Positions 1 through 7,979 of a stretch of DNA of 13,805 nt are shown here, one piece after another; within the stretch, counting starts at the first letter, position 1, and each line of letters opens with the position of its first letter. The stretch is taken from the NCBI GenBank assembly GCA_937925645.1, contig CALAMB010000484.1, forward strand, positions 1 to 13,805. Reading direction: 5' to 3'. The stretch comes from an uncultured Acidobacteriota bacterium (GTDB lineage Bacteria; Acidobacteriota; JAAYUB01). The notes beneath the pieces are model-generated. The model did not search any database. It was given only the letters and a program-made list of their open reading frames with translations, and was not told the DNA's origin. The translations under genes and the position numbers were made by a program.

Positions 1-743
1 CCATCGCCTGCGGCGCTTGTTCCGGATTTCATTCGCTGGTGGCCTCGGGCACCTCGTCCAAGCAACTGAACAAGGAATCGGACGCGCGCGTCGTGGGCTA
101 CGGCGCGATGCTGATCGAGGGGCTCGTGGCCGTTATCGCCCTGAGTACAGTCATGATGCTGGCGCCGGGCGACGAACTGGCCGGCAAGCCGCCGCTGATC
201 GTCTACGGCAACGGGATCGCCCGGTTCCTGTCCCTGTTCGGCATCCCCCACCCCATCGGCGTCAGCGTCGGCCTCCTCGCCCTGTCCACCTTCATCTTGA
301 CGTCCTTGGATACCGGCACTCGGCTGGCCCGCTACATCGTGGAGGAGTTCTTCAACCTCTCCGGAACCCTCCCCCGATATCTGGCGACTCTGGCGTGCCT
401 CATCCTCCCGGCGCTTTTCATCCTGCTGCCGCTCCACGACGCGCAGGGGAATCCCGTGCCCGCCTGGAAGGCCATCTGGCCGGTGTTCGGAGCCACAAAC
501 CAGTTGCTGGCCGGTGTGGCGTTGCTGGTGGTGGTGGTCTGGCTGAAGCGCCGCGGGCGGAGCAACCTGTTCGTGTTCCTGCCCATGGTGTTCATGACGG
601 CGATGACGGTCTGGTCGCTGCTGCTGCTTGTGGGCCAGTACGGACTGTCGGCCATCGGTCTGATCGCCTGGATCCTGCTGGCGCTGGCCGCGGTCCTGAT
701 CTGGGAAGCCGGCCGGGTGCTGCTGGGCGGCGTGCCGGCCTGA
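1..743 (+). CDS. cstA: CstA-family carbon starvation protein / pyruvate-peptide transporter, 3' part
   Basis: The reading frame is open from base 3 to the TGA at 741-743, giving 246 residues with no start, so the gene runs in from outside the window. The visible part begins IACGACSGFHSLVASGTSSKQL, the CstA-family signature (E. coli CstA has a similar CG-x-x-SGFH stretch), and continues with DARVVGYGAMLIEG and TFILTSLDTGTRLARYIVEE, both typical of the family. At least five hydrophobic segments alternate with short polar loops, so it is an integral inner-membrane protein. CstA proteins import pyruvate or peptides during carbon limitation; which substrate applies here cannot be read from sequence. 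The C-terminus is short and hydrophobic, as in the shorter bacterial CstA forms. The stop lies only 5 bases from the stop of the convergent gene. Family call is firm, substrate is not. Confidence 0.93.
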   Translation, partial: IACGACSGFHSLVASGTSSKQLNKESDARVVGYGAMLIEGLVAVIALSTVMMLAPGDELAGKPPLIVYGNGIARFLSLFGIPHPIGVSVGLLALSTFILTSLDTGTRLARYIVEEFFNLSGTLPRYLATLACLILPALFILLPLHDAQGNPVPAWKAIWPVFGATNQLLAGVALLVVVVWLKRRGRSNLFVFLPMVFMTAMTVWSLLLLVGQYGLSAIGLIAWILLALAAVLIWEAGRVLLGGVPA

Positions 744-748
744 CTGGA

Positions 749-2866
749 TCAGTTGTTCTCAAGAAAACGGGCCAGTTCGTCCGGCCCGTTGAAGGGCTGT
801 TGGCAGACCCCGCCACGGCAGACCAACGCGGTCGGGGAACTGCCGTTCGGCCGGTGGGCCAGGTGCGGAATCAGCTCACGAATCCGCTCACCATCCGCGT
901 CCGCCGTCAGCCACAGCCACACTGCGCCCGGCTGGTATGTCCGCTGAGAAACCCGAACCATCTGCCGGAACACCTCGTCGTCGCGCCTGCCGGACAGAAC
1001 GATCGTCAGCACCCCGCCGGGCTCTTTCTCCAGCGCTCCCAGAAAACGCGCGTGCGCGGAAGGAAGCTGGTCCACGCGGCCGGCCAATCCGCGAACCAAC
1101 CGGTCGGCCGTTTCGGCATACACATCCAGCCCCGTCAAAGCGGCCAGTTGGTAGAGGTTCTCCAAACTGATCGAATTGCCGGATGGCGTTGCCCCGTCGA
1201 CGGTTTCTTGGGCGCGGTAGAGCAGCCGCTCTCCGTCCGAAGGTGTCATGAAAAAGCCGCCCGATTGAGAATCCCGGAACAACTCCATCGACCGATCAGT
1301 CAGGCGAATCGCGTGCTCCAGGTGGTCGGCTAGTCCGGTGGCCTGATAGGTCTCGAGTAACGCGTGGACCAGAAAGGCATAGTCATCCAACTGGCCATCA
1401 ATCGCGGACTCGCCGTCGCGGTAACGGTGCCACAGCCGTCCGTCTGCCCGGATCATGTGGCGCTGTAAGAATTCCAGCGCCTGGTTGGCCGCCTCAGCCA
1501 GGTCCGGCCGGTCCAGCACCCGGGCGCCCATCGCCAGAGCCGCGATCAACAGTCCGTTCCAGTCAGTCAGAATCTTGTCGTCCCGCAACGGCCGCTGGCG
1601 GCTGTTGCGGCTGGCCAGCAGGATGGTTCGGATGCGTTCCCAATCCGCCGGTTGGCGGAAACAACCCGGGTGTGGCGTACCGGCTGGAGAACGGCCGCCA
1701 TGGCGCAAATACAACACATTGCTGCCGCTGGGTGTGTGCTGATGCGGGTCGGTGAAATTACCCCCGCTGGCGAGATTGAAACAGGCGATCACAGACTCCG
1801 CGTCGTCGGGGGACAAGATGCGGCGAATCTGCTCGGTTTGCCACAGGTAGAATTTACCCTCGACGCCTTCGCTGTCGGCATCCTCTGCGGAATAGAAGGC
1901 GCCGTCCGGATCCCGCATATCCCGGAGCACATAGTCAAAAATCTCTTCGGCCGTGCGGCCGAACTCCGGATCGCCGGCCGCCTGGTACGCCTCGAGATAC
2001 GTGGCGGCCATCAGCGCCTGGTCATAGAGCATCTTCTCAAAATGCGGCAGGCGCCAGACGGCATCCGTGCTGTAGCGATGGAAGCCGTACCCGATCTGGT
2101 CGTACACGCCGCCCCGCCGCATGTGGATCAGGGTCTGCCGGGCCATCTCGAGCGCCTCGGGCACGCCGGTGCGTTTCCAGTACCGGAGCAGGAAACTGAT
2201 CTTGTGGGGTGTCGGAAATTTGGGAGCGGAGCCGAATCCGCCCGCTGACTGATCATAGCTGTCCCTCAGCTCATCGTACGCCCGCTCCACTACCCGGAAT
2301 GGCGACTCGCCGTCGATGACGGCGTGTTCCGCATCCTCCCGGATGGCCGCAACGATTTGCGCCGCATTGCCCGCCAGCTCGTCGCGCCGCTCCAGCCACA
2401 TGCGGCGAAACCGTGGAATCAGCTCGAGGAGCCCGGGCAAGCCGGGCCGGCCGTGTTTGGGAAAATACGTACCGATAAAAAACGGCTCCCGATCGGCGGT
2501 GAGCAGAGCCGTCAGGGGCCAGCCGCCTCTGCCGGTCAACGCCTGGCAAACGGTCATGTACACATGGTCCACGTCCGGCCGCTCCTCGCGGTCCACTTTG
2601 ATCGGAATAAATGTTTCGTTGATCAGCCGGGCAACCTCCGGGTCGTTGAACGACTCGCGCTCCATGACGTGGCACCAGTGGCAGGTGGCGTAACCAATGG
2701 ACAGGAAGACGGGTTTCCCCTCCCGTCGGGCGGCAGCGAAGGCCGCGTCTCCCCAGGGAAACCAGTCAACCGGATTATGAGCGTGCTGGAGGAGATATGG
2801 ACTCTTCTCCGCGGCCAGACGATTTGTGGGGCTGGATGCGTCGCCTTTTCCGGGTCCGGATTCCAT
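749..2866 (-). CDS. Thioredoxin domain-containing protein, YyaL/SSP411 (DUF255) family
   Basis: About 705 residues, the usual length for the YyaL/spermatogenesis-associated protein 20 family. The N-terminal ~165 residues form a thioredoxin-like domain beginning with [21 protein letters not shown] and containing a CHWC redox motif (residues 62-65) inside [11 protein letters not shown]. It continues with [15 protein letters not shown] and [24 protein letters not shown], all hallmark family stretches. The remainder resembles the (alpha/alpha)6-barrel region, with [11 protein letters not shown] and [10 protein letters not shown], and the C-terminus has the family's paired cysteines (CRGGVCQQP). 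The family's substrate is not established. The gene follows the peroxiredoxin gene by about 20-27 bases on the same strand, suggesting joint transcription and a redox role (inference). I chose the ATG at 2866 because AGGA at 2875-2878 sits 8 bases from it but only 2 bases from the ATG at 2872. No terminator is visible after the stop. Confidence 0.93.
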   Translation of the reverse strand: MESGPGKGDASSPTNRLAAEKSPYLLQHAHNPVDWFPWGDAAFAAARREGKPVFLSIGYATCHWCHVMERESFNDPEVARLINETFIPIKVDREERPDVDHVYMTVCQALTGRGGWPLTALLTADREPFFIGTYFPKHGRPGLPGLLELIPRFRRMWLERRDELAGNAAQIVAAIREDAEHAVIDGESPFRVVERAYDELRDSYDQSAGGFGSAPKFPTPHKISFLLRYWKRTGVPEALEMARQTLIHMRRGGVYDQIGYGFHRYSTDAVWRLPHFEKMLYDQALMAATYLEAYQAAGDPEFGRTAEEIFDYVLRDMRDPDGAFYSAEDADSEGVEGKFYLWQTEQIRRILSPDDAESVIACFNLASGGNFTDPHQHTPSGSNVLYLRHGGRSPAGTPHPGCFRQPADWERIRTILLASRNSRQRPLRDDKILTDWNGLLIAALAMGARVLDRPDLAEAANQALEFLQRHMIRADGRLWHRYRDGESAIDGQLDDYAFLVHALLETYQATGLADHLEHAIRLTDRSMELFRDSQSGGFFMTPSDGERLLYRAQETVDGATPSGNSISLENLYQLAALTGLDVYAETADRLVRGLAGRVDQLPSAHARFLGALEKEPGGVLTIVLSGRRDDEVFRQMVRVSQRTYQPGAVWLWLTADADGERIRELIPHLAHRPNGSSPTALVCRGGVCQQPFNGPDELARFLENN

Positions 2867-2874
2867 GATCATGA

Positions 2875-2878
2875 TCCT
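2875..2878 (-). promoter_or_regulatory. Ribosome binding site deciding the YyaL-family start
   Basis: Read on the minus strand, AGGA is followed by TC, then ATG ATC ATG. Two in-frame ATGs are available, ending at 2872 and 2866. The second has an 8-base spacing from AGGA, in the normal range; the first has only 2 bases. The protein would differ by two residues (MI), so the functional effect is nil. Confidence 0.45.
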
Positions 2879-2893
2879 GTGATTATCTGGTCG

Positions 2894-3394
2894 TCAACGG
2901 ACCGATCCGTACGCTTTTACCAGTTCCGTCAATTTGTCCAGCACCGCTTGGGCGTGGCCGGCCACTTTGACCTTGGGCCAGCTGAAAGCAACCCGCCCCT
3001 CGGGATCGATGAGTACGGTAGAGCGAATGACGCCTTCAAATTGTTTTCCATACATGGATTTCCGTCCCCACGCGCCGTACCGTCGCAAAACCGCGTGGGT
3101 GGCATCGGTGGCCAGCTGGTGAGTCAATCCATGTTTGGCGATGAATTTCCGATGGCTGTCGGCCGAGTCCGGACTGATGCCAACAACTGTCGCGGCTGCC
3201 TGGTCAAACTCATCACGACGGGAGCTGAACTCGTGAGCTTCGCGAGTACAGCCGCTGGTGTTGTCTTTGGGATAAAAGTACAAGACCACCCATTTCCCCC
3301 GCAAGTCCTCCAGACGAAGCATCTGACCGTCCGCACTCGGCAGTTCGATCGGGGGAGCCGGCTGACCGGGCTCCGGTTTGCTGGCAGCGTGCAT
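2894..3394 (-). CDS. bcp: Thioredoxin-dependent thiol peroxidase, PrxQ/BCP type, single cysteine
   Basis: A 166-residue peroxiredoxin of normal PrxQ/BCP length, predicted cytoplasmic. It reduces hydrogen peroxide and organic peroxides. The active-site loop YFYPKDNTSGCTREA fits the P-x-x-x-T-x-x-C motif with peroxidatic Cys49. The family arginine is present in GVIRSTVLID. The resolving cysteine that many BCP proteins carry five residues later is replaced by His54, and there is no other cysteine in the protein. It is therefore a one-cysteine form, needing an external thiol (thioredoxin, glutathione-like or another) for turnover. The start is supported by AGGAGG at 3402-3407, seven bases from the ATG. 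The next gene downstream encodes a CHWC thioredoxin-like protein, a plausible but untested reductant. A 151-base gap precedes the gene, so it may have its own promoter. Confidence 0.94.
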   Translation of the reverse strand: MHAASKPEPGQPAPPIELPSADGQMLRLEDLRGKWVVLYFYPKDNTSGCTREAHEFSSRRDEFDQAAATVVGISPDSADSHRKFIAKHGLTHQLATDATHAVLRRYGAWGRKSMYGKQFEGVIRSTVLIDPEGRVAFSWPKVKVAGHAQAVLDKLTELVKAYGSVR

Positions 3395-3430
3395 TGAATG
3401 GCCTCCTCGTCATTGCGGATACCACGGCTT

Positions 3431-3459
3431 AGATTGTCGCCGCGCACCCATTGATTCAA
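3431..3459 (-). promoter_or_regulatory. Candidate weak promoter for the peroxiredoxin-YyaL pair
   Basis: On the minus strand TTGAAT (3454-3459) and CAATCT (3431-3436) are separated by 17 bases, upstream of the peroxiredoxin gene in a 151-base gap. The -35 matches 4 of 6 consensus bases but the -10 is poor, so this is only a suggestion. The rest of the gap (3395-3545) shows no gene and no clear terminator after the DUF151 gene. Confidence 0.2.
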
Positions 3460-3545
3460 GGTGTAACCGTTGGGTTAGTAGGCCGGCATCATCAGCCGGG
3501 CTTCGTGTCTCTTGAGAATATCGCGCGGAGGCAGGGGCGGCAGCG

Positions 3546-4046
3546 TCACATCTTGTATTGGCCGAGGTCGTCGGGTGAAAGGCCCTCGAGCCATTTCTTC
3601 ATGTCGTCCTCCGACCATTGCTGCTTGTCGGCGATGGAAAAGCTCCGGGACTTGCGGATGACTTCCTCGGCCACGTACACCGGCGCGCCGACCCGGATGG
3701 CGATGGCCAACGCGTCACTGGGTCGGGAATCCACGATCTGGAGCTGGTTGATGAGCCGGATGTGAAGTTCGGCGTAATACGTGCTGTCCACCAGGTCGGT
3801 GATCACGACTTTTTCGAGCACGGCTGAGAGTTTTGACAGGATCGACCGGATCAGGTCGTGGGTCATGGGGCGCGGGGCCTCGACATGCTCCATCTCCAGG
3901 GCGATGGCGTTAGCCTCGAACACGCCGATCCAGATCGGCAACACGGTGGTCTCGGCCGTGTCTTGCAGGATCACCACCGGCGAATTGTTGACCGGGTCCA
4001 GAATGAGACCTTTGATGAAAAATTCGATTTGCCGGATCTTGTCCAT
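3546..4046 (-). CDS. Bifunctional nuclease-like protein (DUF151/BFN domain)
   Basis: A 166-residue protein that is almost entirely one DUF151 domain. Recognisable stretches are LPIWIGVFEANAIAL (36-50), PRPMTHDL (58-65) and DSRPSDALAIAIR (107-119), followed by APVYVAEEV. These are the strongly conserved blocks of the family, named after a plant protein reported to have combined RNase and DNase activity. In bacteria the role is mostly uncharacterised, so the nuclease label rests on homology only. There is no signal peptide or membrane segment. The acidic and polar C-terminal 25 residues (WSEDDMKKWLEGL) look like a helical tail. It starts 45 bases after miaB on the same strand. The ribosome binding site is weak (GGCGGGC upstream of ATG), fitting expression by readthrough from the recN-miaB transcript. 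Confidence 0.92.
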   Translation of the reverse strand: MDKIRQIEFFIKGLILDPVNNSPVVILQDTAETTVLPIWIGVFEANAIALEMEHVEAPRPMTHDLIRSILSKLSAVLEKVVITDLVDSTYYAELHIRLINQLQIVDSRPSDALAIAIRVGAPVYVAEEVIRKSRSFSIADKQQWSEDDMKKWLEGLSPDDLGQYKM

Positions 4047-4091
4047 GGCGCCCGCCTATGACTGTTTTGATGATATCACAGCCGGCGTGAT

Positions 4092-5432
4092 TCATCCACC
4101 CGCGGGCTGCGGCACCAGTTCGCCTCGAAGCGAATGGGCGCTGGCGCCGGTCACCCGCACCCGGCGGAAGCGGCCGACCAGAATCGGTTCGCCGGCGAAA
4201 TGGACAATCTTGTTTTCGGTGGTCCGGGAAGCAAGCTGCCCCGCTTCCCGGCCCCGGCCGTCCACCAGCACGTCACGGATCGAGCCGATCTCCCCGCGAT
4301 TGTTTTCCAGTTGGATGGCTTCCTGTGCCGCCTGCAGCCGGACGAGGCGTTCCCGTTTGACGGCCCGCGGGACCGAATCCGGCTGGTCGAAGGCGGACGT
4401 CCCCGGGCGCGGGGAGTACATGAACGAAAAGATCGAGTCGTAGCGGACGTGCCGCAGGAGCGACAGGGTGTCTTCGAAGTCCTGTTCCGACTCGTCCGGA
4501 AAGCCCACGATGAAGTCGGACGACAGGCTGATGTGCCGTCCCGACCGCCGGATCATATCCACTTTGGCGAGATAGTCCTCCGAGGTGTACCGGCGGTTCA
4601 TGGCCGCCAGGATCCGCGTGGAACCGGACTGGGCCGGCAAGTGGAGCTGGTTGCAGATGACCGGGTACTCGAGCATGACCCAAAACAGCCGTTCGTGAAA
4701 GTCTTTGGGATGCGAAGTCGTGAACCTCAGCCGCTTCAAGCCGGGTACGGCTGCGACTTCGGCCAGGAGATCGGCAAACTCGGGCACCGACCCGGCCGGG
4801 TCGCGGTAGGAGTTGACGTTCTGCCCCAGCAGCATGATCTCCACCGCCCCCTCGTTAACGAGGCGGCGAACCTCGTCAAGAATCCGACTAGACGGCCGGC
4901 TCCGTTCCCGACCCCGGGTGTGGGGCACCACGCAGTACGCGCAGAAATTGTCGCATCCTTCCATGATGGTCACGAACGCGCGGAACGATGTTTCCCGCAG
5001 GATCGTGTCCACTTCGACGGGCAATGGATCGTCGTCCATGTCGATATCCACGCACCGCTCCACCCGTCCGGCTTCCAGGTCTGCCAGATGGCTGATCAAA
5101 CGATGGATTTTGCGCGTGCCGAGGATCAGGTCCAGCCCGGCGAACGCCCGCATGATCGCCCCGCCCTGCTGCTGCGCCACACAACCCATCAGTCCGACCC
5201 GCAAGTCCGGCCGCTTCGCTTTGAGGGCCAGCGTCTGTCCCAGGTAGGAATACACCTTCTGGACCGGTTTCTCCCGCACGCAGCAGGTGTTGTACAGGAT
5301 GAGATCGGCCTCCTGCGGCCGGGCGGCTTTTTGCCATCCTGCCGCGACAAGCAGTCCGGCGGCCTTTTCGGAGTCGAGGACGTTCATCTGGCAACCGAAC
5401 GTGTGGATGTGGAAGGTTTTGCTATCTGCCAT
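4092..5432 (-). CDS. miaB: tRNA-2-methylthio-N6-dimethylallyladenosine synthase MiaB
   Basis: A 446-residue radical-SAM methylthiotransferase that adds the 2-methylthio group to i6A at position 37 of tRNAs reading UNN codons. Domains in order: the N-terminal MTTase (UPF0004) domain with cluster cysteines Cys14 (TFGCQMN), Cys50 (NTCCVREKP) and Cys84 (LMGCVAQQ); the radical-SAM core with C160-x3-C164-x2-C167 in EGCDNFCAYCVVPHTRGRERSR; and a C-terminal TRAM-type RNA-binding segment from about residue 375. NTC-VREKP and PHTRGRE together favour MiaB over the related RimO and MtaB enzymes. Cys51 is an extra cysteine beside a cluster ligand, where alanine is more usual. The gene lies 22 bases after recN and its own Shine-Dalgarno sequence is poor, so it probably depends on the recN promoter. 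Confidence 0.97.
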   Translation of the reverse strand: MADSKTFHIHTFGCQMNVLDSEKAAGLLVAAGWQKAARPQEADLILYNTCCVREKPVQKVYSYLGQTLALKAKRPDLRVGLMGCVAQQQGGAIMRAFAGLDLILGTRKIHRLISHLADLEAGRVERCVDIDMDDDPLPVEVDTILRETSFRAFVTIMEGCDNFCAYCVVPHTRGRERSRPSSRILDEVRRLVNEGAVEIMLLGQNVNSYRDPAGSVPEFADLLAEVAAVPGLKRLRFTTSHPKDFHERLFWVMLEYPVICNQLHLPAQSGSTRILAAMNRRYTSEDYLAKVDMIRRSGRHISLSSDFIVGFPDESEQDFEDTLSLLRHVRYDSIFSFMYSPRPGTSAFDQPDSVPRAVKRERLVRLQAAQEAIQLENNRGEIGSIRDVLVDGRGREAGQLASRTTENKIVHFAGEPILVGRFRRVRVTGASAHSLRGELVPQPAGG

Positions 5433-5454
5433 TAGCGGGCCTGGGGGCAGCCGG

Positions 5455-7128
5455 TCACTCTTTGCTCAAGAGCTGGCGGGCATGTCTGCGCGTGATGTCG
5501 GTGATCTGGACGCCGCCGAGCATCCGGGCCAGCTCCTCGACTTTTTCCGTGTGGCTGAGCCGCTCGATGGCGGTGTAGGTCCGTCCGCCGGCAACTGTTT
5601 TTTCCACCCTGAGATGATGATCAGCCAGGGCCGCGATGTGCGGCGAATGGGTGACGCAAAAACTTTGGTTGCACGAGGCGACCCGGCTGAGCTTGCGGCC
5701 GACGACTTCGGTGGTTCCGCCGCCGATGCCGGCGTCGATCTCGTCGAAGATGAGCACGGCGTCGGGTTCCGAGCGCAGAATCAGCTTGATGGCCAGGGCC
5801 AGGCGCGAGAGCTCTCCGCCAGAGGCGATCTTGTGCAACGGCCGCAACTCCTCACCCACGTTTGGACTGGCAAGGAATTCCACCTCGTCCAGACCGGTGG
5901 CGGGCGGCGCGTCGCCGGCCTCGACCGGTTGGACGCGAATCTGGAACCGCGTTCCCTTCATGTCCAGCTCGTCAAGGTGCTTTTTCATTTCCCGCTCGAC
6001 GCTGCGCGCGGCTTTGTGGCGGACCTTGCTCAACGAATCGGCCGCCTGCCGATACCGGCCGAAACGTTCGTCCACTTCCTGCTGCAACTGGGCCGTCCGC
6101 GCATCGGAGCCGCGCAGCTGCTCGCGCTCCGCCAGCACGCCCTGATGGTATTCCAGAACCGCATCGAGCGTGGGGCCGTACTTCCGCTTGAGCCGGTCCA
6201 GCTGCATGAGCCGGGATTCGATTTCATTCAACCGGTTTTCGTTGTACTCGACGGTGGCCGCGTGGTCGCGGGCGGCGAACGCGGCATCTTCGAGCTGGAA
6301 CATCACGTTCCGGATTGTTTCGGCGATCCGTTCCAGGCGCGGATCGATGGCCGCCATTTCCTGATGCCGGTTGAGCAGCCGACCCAGCTGGCGCAGCACG
6401 GATTCTTCACTCTCGTACAGGGTGTCGTGGGTTTCGATGGAAAGCTGGTAGAGCTTCTCCGCGTTGACCAGAATCCGCCGCTCATCGTTCAGGAGGGTTT
6501 CTTCATCACGAACGGGTTGGATCGCGTCGATGTCCGCCGCCTGAAAATCCAGGAGATCCAGTCGCTGCAATCGGGCCTGCTCGTCGCGGACCAGCCGGTC
6601 CAGCTCGGTCCGACCGACGGCGATCAGACGCGCCAAGTCCGCCACCGTCCGCAGCGTGTCCCGCTGGCCGTGGTAATTGTCGAGCAACTGGAGATGGTAT
6701 CGAGGCTGCAGCAGGAGGCGGCAGTCGTGCTGGCCGTGGATCTCCATCAACTCGTCACCCAGCCGCCGCAGGAAGGCCGTGCTGACGAGGCGGCCGGCTA
6801 CCTGGGCGCGTCCGCCGCTGCCGGCCGCCAGCTCCCGCCGGATCAGCAGCCCGTCGTCCAGCTCGTCCCGTTCGATGCCTTCGTCATTGAGCAGCGGCCA
6901 GACGGGACTGCCCGCCGGCAGGTCGAAGATGCCTTCCACCATGGCCCGGTTTTCACCGCTGCGGATCAGATCCGTCGAGCCGCGGGCGCCGGCCAGCAGC
7001 CCCACGGCATCGATCAGGATCGATTTGCCGGAACCGGTCTCACCGGTGATCACGTTGAGCCCCGGCCCGAATTCGACCTCGAGTTCCTCGATCACGGCGA
7101 TATTTCGGATATGCAGGTAACGCAGCAC
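5455..7128 (-). CDS. recN: DNA repair protein RecN (SMC-like ATPase)
   Basis: A 557-residue cytoplasmic protein, close to the E. coli length. RecN is an SMC-related ATPase that acts early in double-strand-break repair. The N-terminus LRYLHIRNIAVIEELEVEF leads into the Walker A motif GETGSGKS (29-36). A long helical, charged coiled-coil middle follows. The C-terminal head has the ABC signature SGGELSR (436-442), Walker B and D-loop IFDEIDAGIGG (about 460-470) and the THSPHIA switch (His494). All key ATPase motifs are intact. The start is a GTG at 7126-7128, supported by AAGGA seven bases upstream and by alignment to the family's usual N-terminus. An extended -10 promoter lies just upstream. 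No recognisable LexA box of the CTGT-N8-ACAG or GAAC-N4-GTTC type was found nearby, so SOS control is not evident. Confidence 0.97.
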   Translation of the reverse strand: MLRYLHIRNIAVIEELEVEFGPGLNVITGETGSGKSILIDAVGLLAGARGSTDLIRSGENRAMVEGIFDLPAGSPVWPLLNDEGIERDELDDGLLIRRELAAGSGGRAQVAGRLVSTAFLRRLGDELMEIHGQHDCRLLLQPRYHLQLLDNYHGQRDTLRTVADLARLIAVGRTELDRLVRDEQARLQRLDLLDFQAADIDAIQPVRDEETLLNDERRILVNAEKLYQLSIETHDTLYESEESVLRQLGRLLNRHQEMAAIDPRLERIAETIRNVMFQLEDAAFAARDHAATVEYNENRLNEIESRLMQLDRLKRKYGPTLDAVLEYHQGVLAEREQLRGSDARTAQLQQEVDERFGRYRQAADSLSKVRHKAARSVEREMKKHLDELDMKGTRFQIRVQPVEAGDAPPATGLDEVEFLASPNVGEELRPLHKIASGGELSRLALAIKLILRSEPDAVLIFDEIDAGIGGGTTEVVGRKLSRVASCNQSFCVTHSPHIAALADHHLRVEKTVAGGRTYTAIERLSHTEKVEELARMLGGVQITDITRRHARQLLSKE

Positions 7129-7171
7129 GAGACCGTCCTTTTCTCCCGAAGGATCATCCAGTTAGTGAGGC

Positions 7172-7200
7172 ATTATAGCAAAAGAATCGTTTGACTTGAA
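7172..7200 (-). promoter_or_regulatory. Extended -10 promoter for recN-miaB-DUF151
   Basis: On the minus strand TGC-TATAAT (7180 down to 7172) is a perfect -10 hexamer with the TGn extension, and TTCAAG (7195-7200) is a weak -35 at a 17-base spacing. Transcription would start near 7165, leaving a 5' leader of roughly 37 bases before the GTG of recN. Position, orientation and match quality make it the best sigma-70-type promoter in the window. Its -35 overlaps the -35 of the opposing tolQ promoter. Confidence 0.6.
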
Positions 7201-7219
7201 AGTGGTTCCATGATATTCA
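7191..7219 (+). promoter_or_regulatory. Candidate promoter for the tol-pal-ssb operon
   Basis: TTGACT at 7191-7196 (5 of 6 consensus) is followed after 17 bases by TATTCA at 7214-7219, preceded by TGA, so an extended -10 could compensate for the weak -10 hexamer. A start near 7226 would give a leader of about 24 bases ending in the AAAGGAG ribosome binding site. The flanking sequence is clearly AT-rich compared with the genes. Confidence 0.45.
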
Positions 7220-7235
7220 TTAACCTTATTTTTTT

Positions 7236-7242
7236 AAAGGAG
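7236..7242 (+). promoter_or_regulatory. Strong ribosome binding site fixing the TTG start of tolQ
   Basis: AAAGGAG lies seven bases before TTG at 7250-7252. No ATG or GTG codon lies in a comparable position in this frame, so the near-perfect Shine-Dalgarno sequence is the main argument for an uncommon TTG start. Confidence 0.6.
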
Positions 7243-7249
7243 ATAGGCA

Positions 7250-7969
7250 TTGATCGAGACCCTGTTGACCGCTGGTTCGGGTGGGTTCTCGGGCGGGATT
7301 TTCGAGCTCATCCGCAGCGCCGGGATCGTGGCCCAGGGCGTGTTTCTGCTGCTTCTGGTCTTTTCGATTCTTTCCTGGGCCATTATCTTCCAAAAGCTGG
7401 TTTTATTCCGTCGAGTGGAGCGGCAATCCTTCAATTTCCTGAAACTGTTCCACGAAAGCAGCAAATTGTCCGAAATCTACAAGCGCAGCGGCGATTTCAA
7501 AAACAGCCCGCTGACCGGGGTTTTCCTGGCCGGCTACAGTGAACTCAACGCCCAACTCACGGCCAAGCAGGCACCGGACAGCGATGCCGCCCCGACACTC
7601 CACATCAAAAGCATTTCCAATGTCGAGCGGACACTGCGGAAGGCCTCCGCAGTGGAGCTCACCCACCTGGAACGCTCCCTGAGCTGGCTGGCGACCACGG
7701 GATCGGTTACCCCGTTCATCGGGCTGTTCGGGACGGTGGTGGGGATCATCAACGCATTCCACGGTCTCGGCCAGTTGGAAACCACCTCCATCCAGGCTGT
7801 GGCGCCCGGCATCGCCGAAGCGCTCTATGCCACGGCCTTCGGCCTGTTCGCCGCGATTCCGGCAGTGATTTTTTTCAATCATTTCCTATCCCGGATCAAG
7901 CACATGGCGTCCTTGCTTGATGATTTCACCACCGAACTGACCAACCTGGTGGAACGCAATTTCACGTGA
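7250..7969 (+). CDS. tolQ: TolQ/ExbB-family proton channel subunit
   Basis: A 239-residue inner-membrane protein with the three-helix topology of TolQ/ExbB/MotA proteins: helix 1 at about 25-47 (GIVAQGVFLLLLVFSILSW), a cytoplasmic stretch of about 100 residues, then helices 2 and 3 at about 146-170 (TTGSVTPFIGLFGTVVGIINAF) and 190-212 (GIAEALYATAFGLFAAIPAV). The G-LFGTV-GI and GIAEAL-ATA-GL-AAIPA blocks are the family's most conserved motifs and line the proton path with TolR. It energises the transducer that works with TolB and Pal during outer-membrane constriction. The start is TTG, supported by AAAGGAG seven bases upstream. The context with tolR, tolB, pal and cpoB favours TolQ over ExbB. 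tolR follows after 10 bases. Confidence 0.93.
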   Translation: MIETLLTAGSGGFSGGIFELIRSAGIVAQGVFLLLLVFSILSWAIIFQKLVLFRRVERQSFNFLKLFHESSKLSEIYKRSGDFKNSPLTGVFLAGYSELNAQLTAKQAPDSDAAPTLHIKSISNVERTLRKASAVELTHLERSLSWLATTGSVTPFIGLFGTVVGIINAFHGLGQLETTSIQAVAPGIAEALYATAFGLFAAIPAVIFFNHFLSRIKHMASLLDDFTTELTNLVERNFT

Positions 7970-7979
7970 GGAGCCGACC

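Noticed and set aside
3483..3499. Small inverted repeat CCGGC/GCCGG after the DUF151 gene, considered as a terminator
   Set aside because: The stem is only five base pairs with a seven-base loop and no T-run on either strand.
5287..7194. A 635-codon open frame on the plus strand opposite recN and the start of miaB
   Set aside because: It is a shadow of GC-rich codon usage: it crosses two clear genes on the other strand, has low-complexity composition and no recognisable domain. Similar frames opposite miaB (4134-5435) and yyaL (17-1333, 2324-3397) were dropped for the same reason.
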